From: Ellagibacter isourolithinifaciens
GTDB lineage: Bacteria; Actinomycetota; Coriobacteriia; Coriobacteriales; Eggerthellaceae
Reading direction: 5' to 3'
Assembly (NCBI RefSeq): GCF_008831035.1
Contig: NZ_WAJR01000001.1
Coordinates: 124,001 to 188,000 of the forward strand
Length of the DNA stretch: 64,000 bases
The position numbers were made by a program, and so were the translations under genes. Position 1 is the stretch's first letter. The number at the start of each line of letters is the position of its first letter. The notes below the pieces were generated by a model. That model saw only the letters and a list, made by a program, of their open reading frames with translations, was not told the DNA's origin and made no database searches. This document shows, piece after piece, positions 51,250-60,072 of the stretch.

Positions 51250-51294
51250 CTGCTTCGCAGACACGCAGCATTAACGAACCAGTTAGGAGCAATA

Positions 51295-53901
51295 GTGGCT
51301 CGGAAGCCATCTTCGTCGTCGAGGAACACCGCCGCGAACCGTCGCCCACAAAGCGCAGGATCCGGGAAGCCGGGCACGCGCAAGGGGCGCAATCCACGCG
51401 CCCAGAAGGCGGCTGACGCCGAACGCGATTCCCGCAAGCTCATTGACGAGTACGCGAAACGCGACATCGTGGGCATCGCCTTCACTGTTGCGGCCGTCGT
51501 GCTCTTCATCGCGGCCGTCATGCGCTCCGACGCGATCGTGACCTCCTTCATTTCGAGCGCGCTTCATCTCACGCTCGGAATCGGTGCCTATATCCTGCCA
51601 CTGTTCCTGCTGGCTATCGGAATCACCTTCCTCATCCGCTTCGAAGCAGAACGCGTGCCGACCCGCGTCGCAGTGGGTCTTGCACTCGTCTTCGTCGCGT
51701 TGCTCTCGGTGTTCGCTCTTGCGACGCCGTTGCCTGAGGGAGGCGACCCTGCGGGCATCCTGTTCAACGAACATGAGTTGACCGTTCGGGGCGGCTATAT
51801 CGGAGCGGGCATCGCCTGGCTCGGCATTACATTATTCGGGCAGGTTATCTCGATGATTATCGTCATCGGCGTCGCTGTTGCCGGCTTGTGTATCATCGGC
51901 TTGTCCATCTCCAAGCTCATTGAGAAAATCAGGGAAAGCCGTGCCGAGCGCCGAGCGGAGGAGGGTGCGGGCGCGTCGTTCCCCTTCGCGAGGATTCGCC
52001 GCAACTCAAAGAGAATCGATACGGCAGATGACGAAGCTCCCGAGGTCGACAGCAGCGCCGAGACGCGGGTCATCGCCGCGCATCCCCTGGCAACCCCCAA
52101 GTCCATCGCGCAGGGAGCGTCTTCCTCCGCGAAAACCCGAACCCTCGGCCGCGCAGAGCGCAAGGCGGCTCGCCTCGCCGAGCTCGAGGAGCAACAGGCA
52201 AGCACTTCCGATGGGGGAGAAGTTCAACCTGCCTCGATGCCGACCCGCCGGATCGAGCCCATCGAGGGCACGTCTTCGTCGCTCACGCGCAAGCTCGGCA
52301 AAAAGGCTGATTCCGACGCAGCGGCACCGCAAGAAGAGGCGCCCAAGCCCAAGAAGGCAGCACGCGCGAAACTGCCCGCAAGCGCTCCGACCCCGCTCGA
52401 AGGCTTCACGCTGCCCTCGATGGACCTGCTTTCCTACTCCAACGACCCCGAGAAGGACCGTGCATCCGAAATCGAGCTCCAAGATACAGCTGCCCACCTG
52501 CAAGAAACGCTTGCCGATTTCCATATCATGGCCGACGTTGTCGGGTGGGTCGCAGGCCCCACGGTCACGCTCTTCAAGGTCGACCTTCCTGCGGGCGTGC
52601 GTGTAAGCCGCGTCACAGCGCTCTCCGACGACATCGCGCTCGCGCTCGCCGCCCCAGGTGTTCGCATCTTCGCGCCCATCCCTGGGACGAACTACGTCGG
52701 CATCGAGGTGCCTAACCGTACTCGCCAGACCGTCTTTCTAGGCGATGTCCTCAAAGACGCCGATGGCGGCCCGTTGCTTATGGCAATTGGCAAAGACGTC
52801 GAGGGCACGTCGATCATAACCGATCTCGCGAAGATGCCCCACCTCCTCATCGGCGGCACGACCGGCTCCGGCAAATCGGTGTCCATCAACGCCATGATCA
52901 TGTCAATCCTCATGCGCGCGACGCCCGCCGAGGTCCGCTTCATCATGATCGACCCGAAGCGCGTCGAATTCACGCCTTATAACGGGATTCCCCATCTCTA
53001 CGTCCCGGTCGTGACCGAGGCGAAGGAGGCGGCGAGCGCACTCGCCTGGGGCGTCGCTGAGATGGAGCGCCGCTTGAAGGTCTTCTCGAAGGTCGGCGCC
53101 AGAAACATCGGCCAATACAACGCGAAAGTGCACGCAGCGCATGAGAATGCGGAAGCGGCAGACGACCCCATCCCCGAGGAGCTTGCCACGCAGCTTCCCT
53201 ATATCGTGATCATCATCGATGAGCTTGCCGACCTTATGATGAACGTTGGCAAGGAAGTCGAGTTCTCCATCAGCCGCATCGCGCAGCTCGCCCGTGCCGC
53301 GGGCATCCATCTCATCGTGGCGACGCAGCGCCCTTCCACCAACGTGGTGACCGGTCTCATCAAGGCGAACATCACGAACCGCATCGCGTTCAACGTGGCG
53401 TCCGGCATTGACTCGCGCGTCGTTTTGGACACCCCCGGAGCCGAGAACCTCATCGGTCTGGGCGACATGCTCTTCAGCAAGCCCGAGTACGCGAAGCCGC
53501 AGCGTATCCAGGGGTGCTATGTCTCCGAGGACGAGATCAACGCTGTGGTCGACACGTTGAAGGAACAGGGACAGCCCGAGTACCACTCCGAGATTTTGAA
53601 GACCAACATCGTGACGAACCTCTCGCAGTCGCCCGACGGCTCAGGCGGCACGGTGGAGGAGGACGACCCGCTTATCTGGGAAGCGGCCGACATCGTCGTG
53701 TCATCAGGTCTCGGATCGACCTCGAACATTCAAAGACGCTTGAAGGTGGGGTATTCGCGAGCAGGTCGTATAATTGACATGCTTGAGGAACACGGAGTCG
53801 TCGGCCCGCCCAACGGCAGTAAGCCGCGCGAGGTTCTCGTCGACGCCATGGAGCTCGAGACACTGAAGGCATTCGAAGCGAACGACGCCGCAAAGGAGTA
53901 G
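51295..53901 (+). CDS. ftsK: DNA translocase FtsK/SpoIIIE
   Basis: 868 residues. Basic N terminus, four to five membrane helices (about 55-210), a long low-complexity linker (about 220-360), then alpha/beta motor domains with Walker A GGTTGSGKSVSIN (near 525) and VIIIDELADLMMNVG, and a C-terminal gamma winged helix (LGSTSNIQRRLKVGYSRAGRIID) that reads KOPS-type sites. It pumps DNA at the division septum. GTG 51295 has TTAGGAGC upstream. It lies three bases before the RodZ-like gene. Confidence 0.95.
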   Translation: MARKPSSSSRNTAANRRPQSAGSGKPGTRKGRNPRAQKAADAERDSRKLIDEYAKRDIVGIAFTVAAVVLFIAAVMRSDAIVTSFISSALHLTLGIGAYILPLFLLAIGITFLIRFEAERVPTRVAVGLALVFVALLSVFALATPLPEGGDPAGILFNEHELTVRGGYIGAGIAWLGITLFGQVISMIIVIGVAVAGLCIIGLSISKLIEKIRESRAERRAEEGAGASFPFARIRRNSKRIDTADDEAPEVDSSAETRVIAAHPLATPKSIAQGASSSAKTRTLGRAERKAARLAELEEQQASTSDGGEVQPASMPTRRIEPIEGTSSSLTRKLGKKADSDAAAPQEEAPKPKKAARAKLPASAPTPLEGFTLPSMDLLSYSNDPEKDRASEIELQDTAAHLQETLADFHIMADVVGWVAGPTVTLFKVDLPAGVRVSRVTALSDDIALALAAPGVRIFAPIPGTNYVGIEVPNRTRQTVFLGDVLKDADGGPLLMAIGKDVEGTSIITDLAKMPHLLIGGTTGSGKSVSINAMIMSILMRATPAEVRFIMIDPKRVEFTPYNGIPHLYVPVVTEAKEAASALAWGVAEMERRLKVFSKVGARNIGQYNAKVHAAHENAEAADDPIPEELATQLPYIVIIIDELADLMMNVGKEVEFSISRIAQLARAAGIHLIVATQRPSTNVVTGLIKANITNRIAFNVASGIDSRVVLDTPGAENLIGLGDMLFSKPEYAKPQRIQGCYVSEDEINAVVDTLKEQGQPEYHSEILKTNIVTNLSQSPDGSGGTVEEDDPLIWEAADIVVSSGLGSTSNIQRRLKVGYSRAGRIIDMLEEHGVVGPPNGSKPREVLVDAMELETLKAFEANDAAKE

Positions 53902-53904
53902 AAG

Positions 53905-55050
53905 GTGGCTAGCAATACGACATTCGGCGCTGTGCTCAGGGAAGCACGCGAACACCGGGGGATGGACGTCCAATCCATCGCGCGGCAGATGCGCGTTCGC
54001 GCCGACATCATTCGCGCAATCGAGAACAACGACTTCACGCGCATGCCGCCTCGTGGATACGCGAAGAACATGGTCGCCACCTACGCGCGCATCGTCGGCG
54101 TCAACCAAACGACCATCACGCGGATGTACCTTGAGGCAGCAAACGCCTACGAGACGGGGAAGATGAAAAACGATTCGAGCCGTGTGCCGAACATGAGGTC
54201 ACAGCGCTCATCGCGCGGCTCTAGCTCGCGACAGGCCGACGATTCGCCGCGCCGGTCATCGGGGCGCCTCATGTTTGACGACCGGCGCGATGCGCGAGGA
54301 ACGGCACGAGGCAACGACCATGTGCACACGTCGCGCAGGCCGCTCTCGCCGGGAAGCCCGCAGTATACCAACCTCTACGCAGCGCCGCAGAACGTAACGC
54401 AGCAGCGCCCAAAGCTTCCTCTGCTCATCGGCATCGGCGTCATCGCCGTGATCATAATCATCATCTGCGTGTTCGTGTTCGGCGGCAAAGAATCCAAGCC
54501 CGCTCAGGAAACGCCGACCGTGCCCATCACGGGCTTGTCTGATACGTCGAACAAGCAGGCACAAGGCGACTCCGAGAGCACCTCGAACTCAGACTCCCAG
54601 ACCCAGCAGTCCTCCGTCGCTCCGACGAAGGCCACCTTCACCTACAAGGTCGCGTCGGGTTCGAGAGTCTACATCGAGATCTACGAGGGCGATTCGAGCT
54701 CGGCATCCGTCGCCGAGACGGTAACGGGGCCGGCTGAGAAGTCCTTTGACGTCACGACTAAGCTGCGCTTCATTTCCGACGCTTCGAGCGCAGTTGAGGT
54801 CACCGTCGACGGGGAGAAGGTCGACTTGACCGAGAACAGCAACGGCATGTACGACTACACCGTCGACTTCTCGCAGATTCTTGCGAAATGGCAGCAGGAC
54901 CACGGCCAAGCAAGCTCGTCGTCGAGCGCAACCTCAAGCGATTCAGCGAAATCGACTTCGACGTCGTCACCCAGCAGCACGAAAAGCACCATCTCTTCTT
55001 CGTCGAGCAACGCAACCTCGACGAAGAGCACGACCCGCACATCCGAATAA
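53905..55050 (+). CDS. RodZ-like helix-turn-helix membrane protein
   Basis: 381 residues. An N-terminal HTH of the RodZ/Xre type (about 5-75, LREAREHRGMDVQSIARQM, YAKNMVATYARIVGV), a basic Ser/Arg linker, one membrane helix (about 170-193), an extracellular domain like DUF4115 (about 240-330), and a 45-residue tail almost entirely Ser/Thr/Ala/Lys. RodZ proteins link cell-shape machinery to the membrane. In many bacteria RodZ sits beside pgsA, as here. AAAGGAG lies six bases before GTG 53905. Confidence 0.85.
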   Translation: MASNTTFGAVLREAREHRGMDVQSIARQMRVRADIIRAIENNDFTRMPPRGYAKNMVATYARIVGVNQTTITRMYLEAANAYETGKMKNDSSRVPNMRSQRSSRGSSSRQADDSPRRSSGRLMFDDRRDARGTARGNDHVHTSRRPLSPGSPQYTNLYAAPQNVTQQRPKLPLLIGIGVIAVIIIIICVFVFGGKESKPAQETPTVPITGLSDTSNKQAQGDSESTSNSDSQTQQSSVAPTKATFTYKVASGSRVYIEIYEGDSSSASVAETVTGPAEKSFDVTTKLRFISDASSAVEVTVDGEKVDLTENSNGMYDYTVDFSQILAKWQQDHGQASSSSSATSSDSAKSTSTSSPSSTKSTISSSSSNATSTKSTTRTSE

Positions 55051-55064
55051 GCAAGGAGGCCCAC

Positions 55065-55562
55065 ATGGCAAAGGAATCGAGCTTCGATATCGTTTCGACC
55101 GTTGATTTCCAGGAAGTCGACAATGCTTTCCAACAGGCTAAACGCGAGATTTCACAGCGCTACGATCTGAAGGACTCGGGCGCTGAGATCACACTCGACA
55201 AACAGAACAAGACCCTTGGCATCCACGCACCGGCAGACTTCGTCGCCCGTCAGGTGAAAGACGTGATCGGCAGCAAGCTCGTGAAGCGCGGGATCGAACT
55301 TACCGCTGTGAAGTGGGGCGAGCCGCAAGCCGCAACCGGGCAGAGCGTGCGTCTTTCCGCCACGATCGTCGACGGCATCGATAAGGAAACGGCAAGCAAG
55401 ATCAGCAAGGACATCCGCAACCTCAAGCTGAAATGCAAGGCGACCATCGAAGGCGACAAGCTCCGCGTCTCCTCAGCTTCCCGCGACACGCTCCAGGAGG
55501 TCATCGCCTTCCTGAAAGGCCAAGACTACGGCCAACCGCTTCAGTACACGAACTATCGCTAG
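55065..55562 (+). CDS. YajQ family nucleotide-binding protein
   Basis: 165 residues, family length. It begins with SSFDIVSTVDFQEVDNAF and ends with LKGQDYGQPLQYTNYR, both YajQ signatures. Some members bind cyclic di-GMP; others interact with RNA. Whether this one does is unknown. AAGGAGG lies seven bases before the ATG. It is 14 bases after the RodZ-like gene. Confidence 0.92.
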   Translation: MAKESSFDIVSTVDFQEVDNAFQQAKREISQRYDLKDSGAEITLDKQNKTLGIHAPADFVARQVKDVIGSKLVKRGIELTAVKWGEPQAATGQSVRLSATIVDGIDKETASKISKDIRNLKLKCKATIEGDKLRVSSASRDTLQEVIAFLKGQDYGQPLQYTNYR

Positions 55563-55574
55563 GAATCCTTGTTC

Positions 55575-56888
55575 ATGACAGTGGAAGTTACCCAAGGCGG
55601 CGGGCGCTCCGTCGCCTTCATCACGCTCGGCTGCGCCAAAAACGAAGTCGACTCCGAGAAGATGCGCGCAAAGGCGAAAGCCGTGGGCTATCACATCGAG
55701 CAAGACCCCGAGAAGGCCGATGCGATCGTCATCAACACCTGCTCGTTCATTCAAAGTGCTACAGAGGAAAGCCTCGAGGCAATCTTCGAGGCAGCGGGCA
55801 TGGAAAACGTCGCCTCGGGAGATGCCAAGCTCATTGTCGCAGGTTGCATGCCGGCACGCTACGGCGACGAGCTTGCGGCGGAGCTGACCGAGGCCTGCGC
55901 TTTTGTCCCCTGCAGCAAGGAGGACGATCTCGGAGATATTCTTAATGCCCTGTTCGGAGGCTCGCCCGAGCGCGCCGCGGCGGACGATGATTCCGATGAC
56001 GAGCCCGCAAGCGTCTCAGCGTACGTGAAGATTTCCGACGGCTGCGACCGCTTCTGCTCATATTGCGCGATTCCCTATATTCGCGGGCGCTATCATTCTT
56101 TCGCACTTGAAGACATCGACCGCGAGGTGGCTGCTCATGTCGCAAAGGGCGCACGGGAAATCGTGCTTATCGCCCAGGATACCGGCCGTTGGGGACAGGA
56201 CTTCGAGGAACCGTCATCGCTTGCAGCGCTTATGGACGAGCTTGCGCAGCGCTACCCGTCGACGTGGTTTCGCGTCATGTACGTCCAACCCGAGGGAATC
56301 ACCAACGAGCTGCTCAAGACCATAGCGGATCGCGACAACATCTGCTCCTATCTCGATATCCCGCTCCAGCATGTCGACAAGTCGCTTCTGCGCGCCATGA
56401 ACCGCGCAGGCTCGCGCGAGAAGTATCTGGCGCTCGCCGAGCGGATTCGCACAGCGATTCCTAACGTCACCTTGCGCACAACGCTAATCGCAGGATTCCC
56501 CGGAGAAACGGAAGACCAGTTCGAAGAGTTGTGCGATTTCGTCTCCGAAGGGCTTTTCGACTACATCGGCGTCTTCGCGTACTCGCGCGAGGAGGGTACG
56601 ACCGCATACGAGCTGCCTGGCCAGATCGACGAGGACATCAAAGCCGAGCGCGCGCAGACCTTGCGCGACCTTGCCGATGCATCGTGCACGCCGCGCATCG
56701 CGCAGCGTGTGGGCCAGGAAATGGACGTGCTCGTAGAGGGCATCGAAGAGGACGGTCAACTGTTCGGCCGCGCGATGTGCCAAGCCCCCGACGTTGACGG
56801 CGAGACCTACCTCACCGAGGGGAACGTGGGCGACATCGTTCGCGTTCGCATTGCCGACACGCTGCTCTACGAGATGGAGGCAGAGTAA
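55575..56888 (+). CDS. rimO: Ribosomal protein S12 methylthiotransferase RimO
   Basis: 437 residues. MTTase domain starting LGCAKNEVDSEKM, radical SAM motif in CDRFCSYCAIPYIRG, and a C-terminal TRAM domain. The LGCAKN start and the ICSYLDIPLQH segment mark RimO. It methylthiolates an aspartate on S12. ATG 55575 follows AGGAATCC; a TTG at 55569 is possible. Its stop overlaps the next gene. Confidence 0.94.
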   Translation: MTVEVTQGGGRSVAFITLGCAKNEVDSEKMRAKAKAVGYHIEQDPEKADAIVINTCSFIQSATEESLEAIFEAAGMENVASGDAKLIVAGCMPARYGDELAAELTEACAFVPCSKEDDLGDILNALFGGSPERAAADDDSDDEPASVSAYVKISDGCDRFCSYCAIPYIRGRYHSFALEDIDREVAAHVAKGAREIVLIAQDTGRWGQDFEEPSSLAALMDELAQRYPSTWFRVMYVQPEGITNELLKTIADRDNICSYLDIPLQHVDKSLLRAMNRAGSREKYLALAERIRTAIPNVTLRTTLIAGFPGETEDQFEELCDFVSEGLFDYIGVFAYSREEGTTAYELPGQIDEDIKAERAQTLRDLADASCTPRIAQRVGQEMDVLVEGIEEDGQLFGRAMCQAPDVDGETYLTEGNVGDIVRVRIADTLLYEMEAE

Positions 56889-58054
56889 TGTCGACCGAGT
56901 TGAAACCGGGGGAGACCGACAAGCTTTGGACGATCTCGAACATCATCACGCTCGTGCGCATCTGCCTCGTCCCGGTGTTCGTCGTGGCGCTTATCACCCC
57001 CTGGCCGACCTGGTTCAGTATTGCAGGCGTTTCATCGACCACAAAAAGCCTGATTGCGGCCCTTATCTTCATCTTGATATCATGCACGGACTGGCTTGAT
57101 GGCTACCTCGCTCGCAGCCGCGGCGAGGTGACGAACTTCGGCAAGTTCATGGATCCGCTCGCGGACAAGATTCTCGTTTGCGCGGCGCTTCTCGCGCTGG
57201 TTGAGCTAAGGGTTCTGCCTTCTTGGCCGGTGCTCATCATCTTGGCACGCGAGTTCATCGTGTCGGGCATCCGCATGGTCGCCGCGGACAAGGGCGTCGT
57301 CATCGCGGCAAGCTGGTATGGCAAGGCGAAGACCGTCACGCAGATCATCGCAATCGTGCTGTTCATCGTAAAGGACTCCATCCTCCCCGTGACCAGCCCG
57401 AACCCCTTTGACAACCCGCTCTACGTGCTCTCGTGGCTCGTCATGGTCGTAGCGCTCGCTCTCACTATCATTTCAATGATGGATTACTTCGCAAAGGCGC
57501 GCCATCTCCTCGGGTTCACCACAAGCAAGGAACGAGCTCTCCAGCGAGAGGGGAACGCAAAGAGCGAATCGAACGAGGAAATCGCACGTCGCATCATCGA
57601 AAGCGCGAGCGAGAAGGGTGCGACCATCGGGTGCGCAGAGAGCCTGACAGGAGGCCTCATCGCGGGCGCTCTCACGGCGATCCCCGGAAGCTCGCAGGTT
57701 GTGCACGGTGCGATTGTGAGCTATGTGAACGACATCAAGCATCGCGAGCTCGGCGTCAACGCGGAGGTTCTCAAGACCGAAGGGGCCGTCTGCGAAGCGG
57801 TCGCCCGGCAAATGGCAGAGGGTGCACGCAAGAACCTCGATGTCGACATAGCCGTCGCTGTGACGGGAATCGCAGGTCCCGGTGGAGAAGAGCCGGGCAA
57901 GCCGGTCGGCACCGTATGGGCCGCGGTTTCCGCGCAAAACTCCTGCGAAGCGATGTGCTTCCATTTCGAGGGCAATCGCGAAGAGGTCCGCAATGCGACA
58001 GTTCGGGAAGCTCTGCGCATGATCGAGGGCGCGCTTTCGACGAGTTTCGCTTAA
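56888..58054 (+). CDS. pgsA: Fusion of phosphatidylglycerophosphate synthase (PgsA) and CinA C-terminal domain
   Basis: 388 residues joining two enzymes normally encoded separately. Residues 1-215: PgsA, with DWLDGYLARSRGE and FMDPLADK (the DG-AR-G-D-D CDP-alcohol motif) and five or so membrane helices; it makes phosphatidylglycerophosphate. Residues about 230-388: CinA/PncC amidohydrolase, with GCAESLTGGLIAGALT and GIAGPGGEEPGKPVGTV; it hydrolyses NMN to nicotinate mononucleotide. The junction near 57560 has no stop or start signal, and both halves look complete. The order pgsA-cinA-recA is common, so this fusion removes the gene boundary. Confidence 0.9.
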   Translation: MSTELKPGETDKLWTISNIITLVRICLVPVFVVALITPWPTWFSIAGVSSTTKSLIAALIFILISCTDWLDGYLARSRGEVTNFGKFMDPLADKILVCAALLALVELRVLPSWPVLIILAREFIVSGIRMVAADKGVVIAASWYGKAKTVTQIIAIVLFIVKDSILPVTSPNPFDNPLYVLSWLVMVVALALTIISMMDYFAKARHLLGFTTSKERALQREGNAKSESNEEIARRIIESASEKGATIGCAESLTGGLIAGALTAIPGSSQVVHGAIVSYVNDIKHRELGVNAEVLKTEGAVCEAVARQMAEGARKNLDVDIAVAVTGIAGPGGEEPGKPVGTVWAAVSAQNSCEAMCFHFEGNREEVRNATVREALRMIEGALSTSFA

Positions 58055-58153
58055 TTTCCTGCAGATAAGCTGCCAGGAATCGGGAAGGTTTTCGTAAAAG
58101 CTCCGCCAGAATGCGACGTTACGATTCTGTTGAGGCAAGTTCCACCGCGAGCC

Positions 58154-58181
58154 TTGACACACAAACGTTTGTTCGTATAAT
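58154..58181 (+). promoter_or_regulatory. recA promoter with SOS (LexA) box
   Basis: TTGACA (58154-58159), 16-base spacer, TATAAT (58176-58181): both hexamers are perfect. The spacer holds CAAACGTTTGTTCG (58162-58175), which differs from the Gram-positive LexA site CGAAC-N4-GTTCG at one position. LexA binding here would block the promoter. Confidence 0.8.
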
Positions 58182-58227
58182 GAGGAGCTATGACATGGAT
58201 GAAATCGCCGTAATCGGAGGAGAAGGA

Positions 58228-59283
58228 ATGAACGACGAAAAAGCCAAGATGCTCAAGATCACAACCGATCAGATCGAGCAGAAATTCGGTCGGGGATCGA
58301 TCATGAAGCTTGGCGAAGGGGGCGAGCACCTCAACATCGGCGTCATTCCCACCGGGGCACTGCCGCTCGACGCAGCCCTCGGAATCGGAGGCGTGCCTCG
58401 TGGCCGCATCATCGAGATTTACGGCCCTGAATCATCGGGCAAGACAACCCTTGCCCTCCAGATTCTCGCCGAAGCCCAAGCGATGGGCGGTGTGGTCGCC
58501 TTCATCGACGCTGAGCATGCGCTCGACCCTGTGTATGCCGCCCGCCTCGGTGTCGACATCGACGAGGTGCTCATTTCCCAGCCCGACACGGGCGAGCAAG
58601 CGCTCGAAATCTGCGATATGCTCGTGCGCTCCGGTGCGATCGATGCCGTCGTAGTCGACTCGGTCGCGGCGCTTGTCCCCCGAGCCGAAATCGAAGGCGA
58701 GATGGGCGACACCACCGTCGGACTTCAGGCGCGACTCATGTCTCAGGCGCTGCGCAAACTCGCAGGCTCCCTTTCGAAATCGAACACAACCTGCATCTTC
58801 ATCAACCAGCTCCGCGAGAAGATTGGCGTCATGTTCGGTAACCCCGAAACTACGACAGGCGGCCGCGCCCTGAAGTTCTTCTCCAGCGTGCGTATCGATA
58901 TCCGCCGCATCGACAGCATTAAGAAGGACGGCGAGGTCGTGGGTAACCGCGTTCGCGCAAAGGTCGTCAAGAACAAGGTCGCGCCTCCGTTCCGCCAGGC
59001 CGAGTTCGACCTTATGTACGGCGAAGGAATCTCCCGTGAGGGCTGCATCGTCGATATGGCCGTCGAATGCGGCGTCGCAAAGAAGAGCGGCGCGTGGTAC
59101 ACCTACGGCGAAGAGCGCTTGGGGCAAGGTCGCGAGGCTGCGAAGGCCACGTTGCGTCAAAACCCCGAGATGAGGGAAGAGCTCGAAAACAAAGTTCGCG
59201 AAGCGTTCGAAATCCCCATCCCGACGCGCACCGCAGAAGAAGCCGATGCAGTCACCCCCGTCGCCAAACCGAAGAAGAAATAG
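58228..59283 (+). CDS. recA: Recombinase RecA
   Basis: 351 residues. Walker [14 protein letters not shown] near residue 70, [23 protein letters not shown], and [21 protein letters not shown] (L2 region). It forms the filament for strand exchange and LexA cleavage. ATG 58228 is chosen because GGAGGAGAAGG precedes it. The ATG at 58195 also has a GAGGAG, but that sequence would lie at or before the transcription start. Confidence 0.97.
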   Translation: MNDEKAKMLKITTDQIEQKFGRGSIMKLGEGGEHLNIGVIPTGALPLDAALGIGGVPRGRIIEIYGPESSGKTTLALQILAEAQAMGGVVAFIDAEHALDPVYAARLGVDIDEVLISQPDTGEQALEICDMLVRSGAIDAVVVDSVAALVPRAEIEGEMGDTTVGLQARLMSQALRKLAGSLSKSNTTCIFINQLREKIGVMFGNPETTTGGRALKFFSSVRIDIRRIDSIKKDGEVVGNRVRAKVVKNKVAPPFRQAEFDLMYGEGISREGCIVDMAVECGVAKKSGAWYTYGEERLGQGREAAKATLRQNPEMREELENKVREAFEIPIPTRTAEEADAVTPVAKPKKK

Positions 59284-59289
59284 CGGTTC

Positions 59290-59856
59290 ATGGCAACGCT
59301 CGTCGACATAGAGCAGCTAAAGCGCAATATCAGGGAAATCGAGTCCTCCTCCGTTTATGAAGAGACCAGCTTGGCGGAGGAGGAGGCAAAGGCCTTCAAG
59401 AAGATTCTGAAACTTGCAAGCATCCGTGAACAAGCGAGCAAGAAGCTCCATGAGAGGCTCATCAAGGACGGCTTTAGCGAACAGGCTGTCTCGAACGCCC
59501 TTGGGCGCGCAATCGAGGCACACATCGTCGACGACGAGCGCTATGCCGAAGCCTTCATGCGCACCCAGCTGGCGCAGGGCAAAGGCCGTCGCGGCGTCGA
59601 ACGCGCTCTCGAACAGCTCAATATCGACTCGCCATCGGAAGAAGCATGGCAGCTCGCCTACGAGCAATTCGGAGACGATGAGCTCGAGCGAGCAATGGCG
59701 CTTTTACACCGAAAGCCACCGCGGTCGAAGAATCTCCGAGAAGGCGCCTATCGTAAGCTTGTCCAAAAAGGGTACAGCGCAGACGTCGCCGCTTCCGCCG
59801 CGAGACGCTGGAGCGAGTCTCTTGCTGCACCTGAATGCGAATATTTCGCCGACTAA
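59290..59856 (+). CDS. recX: Regulatory protein RecX
   Basis: 188 residues. Helical repeat protein with the typical segments LKLASIREQASKKLHERL, VDDERYAEAFMRTQLAQGKGRRGV and AYRKLVQKGYS. It binds the RecA filament and limits its activity. It starts six bases after recA and is co-transcribed, so it is SOS-controlled with it. Confidence 0.9.
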   Translation: MATLVDIEQLKRNIREIESSSVYEETSLAEEEAKAFKKILKLASIREQASKKLHERLIKDGFSEQAVSNALGRAIEAHIVDDERYAEAFMRTQLAQGKGRRGVERALEQLNIDSPSEEAWQLAYEQFGDDELERAMALLHRKPPRSKNLREGAYRKLVQKGYSADVAASAARRWSESLAAPECEYFAD

Positions 59857-60010
59857 GCGAGCAATTTCGCATTTTTTGACCTTGAGGGTTATATGACCAG
59901 CAAACATCCTCTATTATGTATGGAGGCATAAGTGATTTGCGTCCCATGAGGGACTTCATATATATCTATAACCCAATATGACGCTCCTTTTGATACGCGT
60001 TTCGCTTTGG

Positions 60011-60031
60011 CCCGGCATTGCCGGGTTTTTT
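60011..60031 (+). terminator. Intrinsic terminator upstream of rny
   Basis: CCCGGC-ATT-GCCGGG followed by TTTTTT. It stands 155 bases after recX and 42 bases before the rny ATG, so it separates the SOS operon from rny or attenuates an rny leader. Confidence 0.85.
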
Positions 60032-60072
60032 ATGCCATGACTACTGGAAACCAAAAAGGGAAGGGGGAGCAT

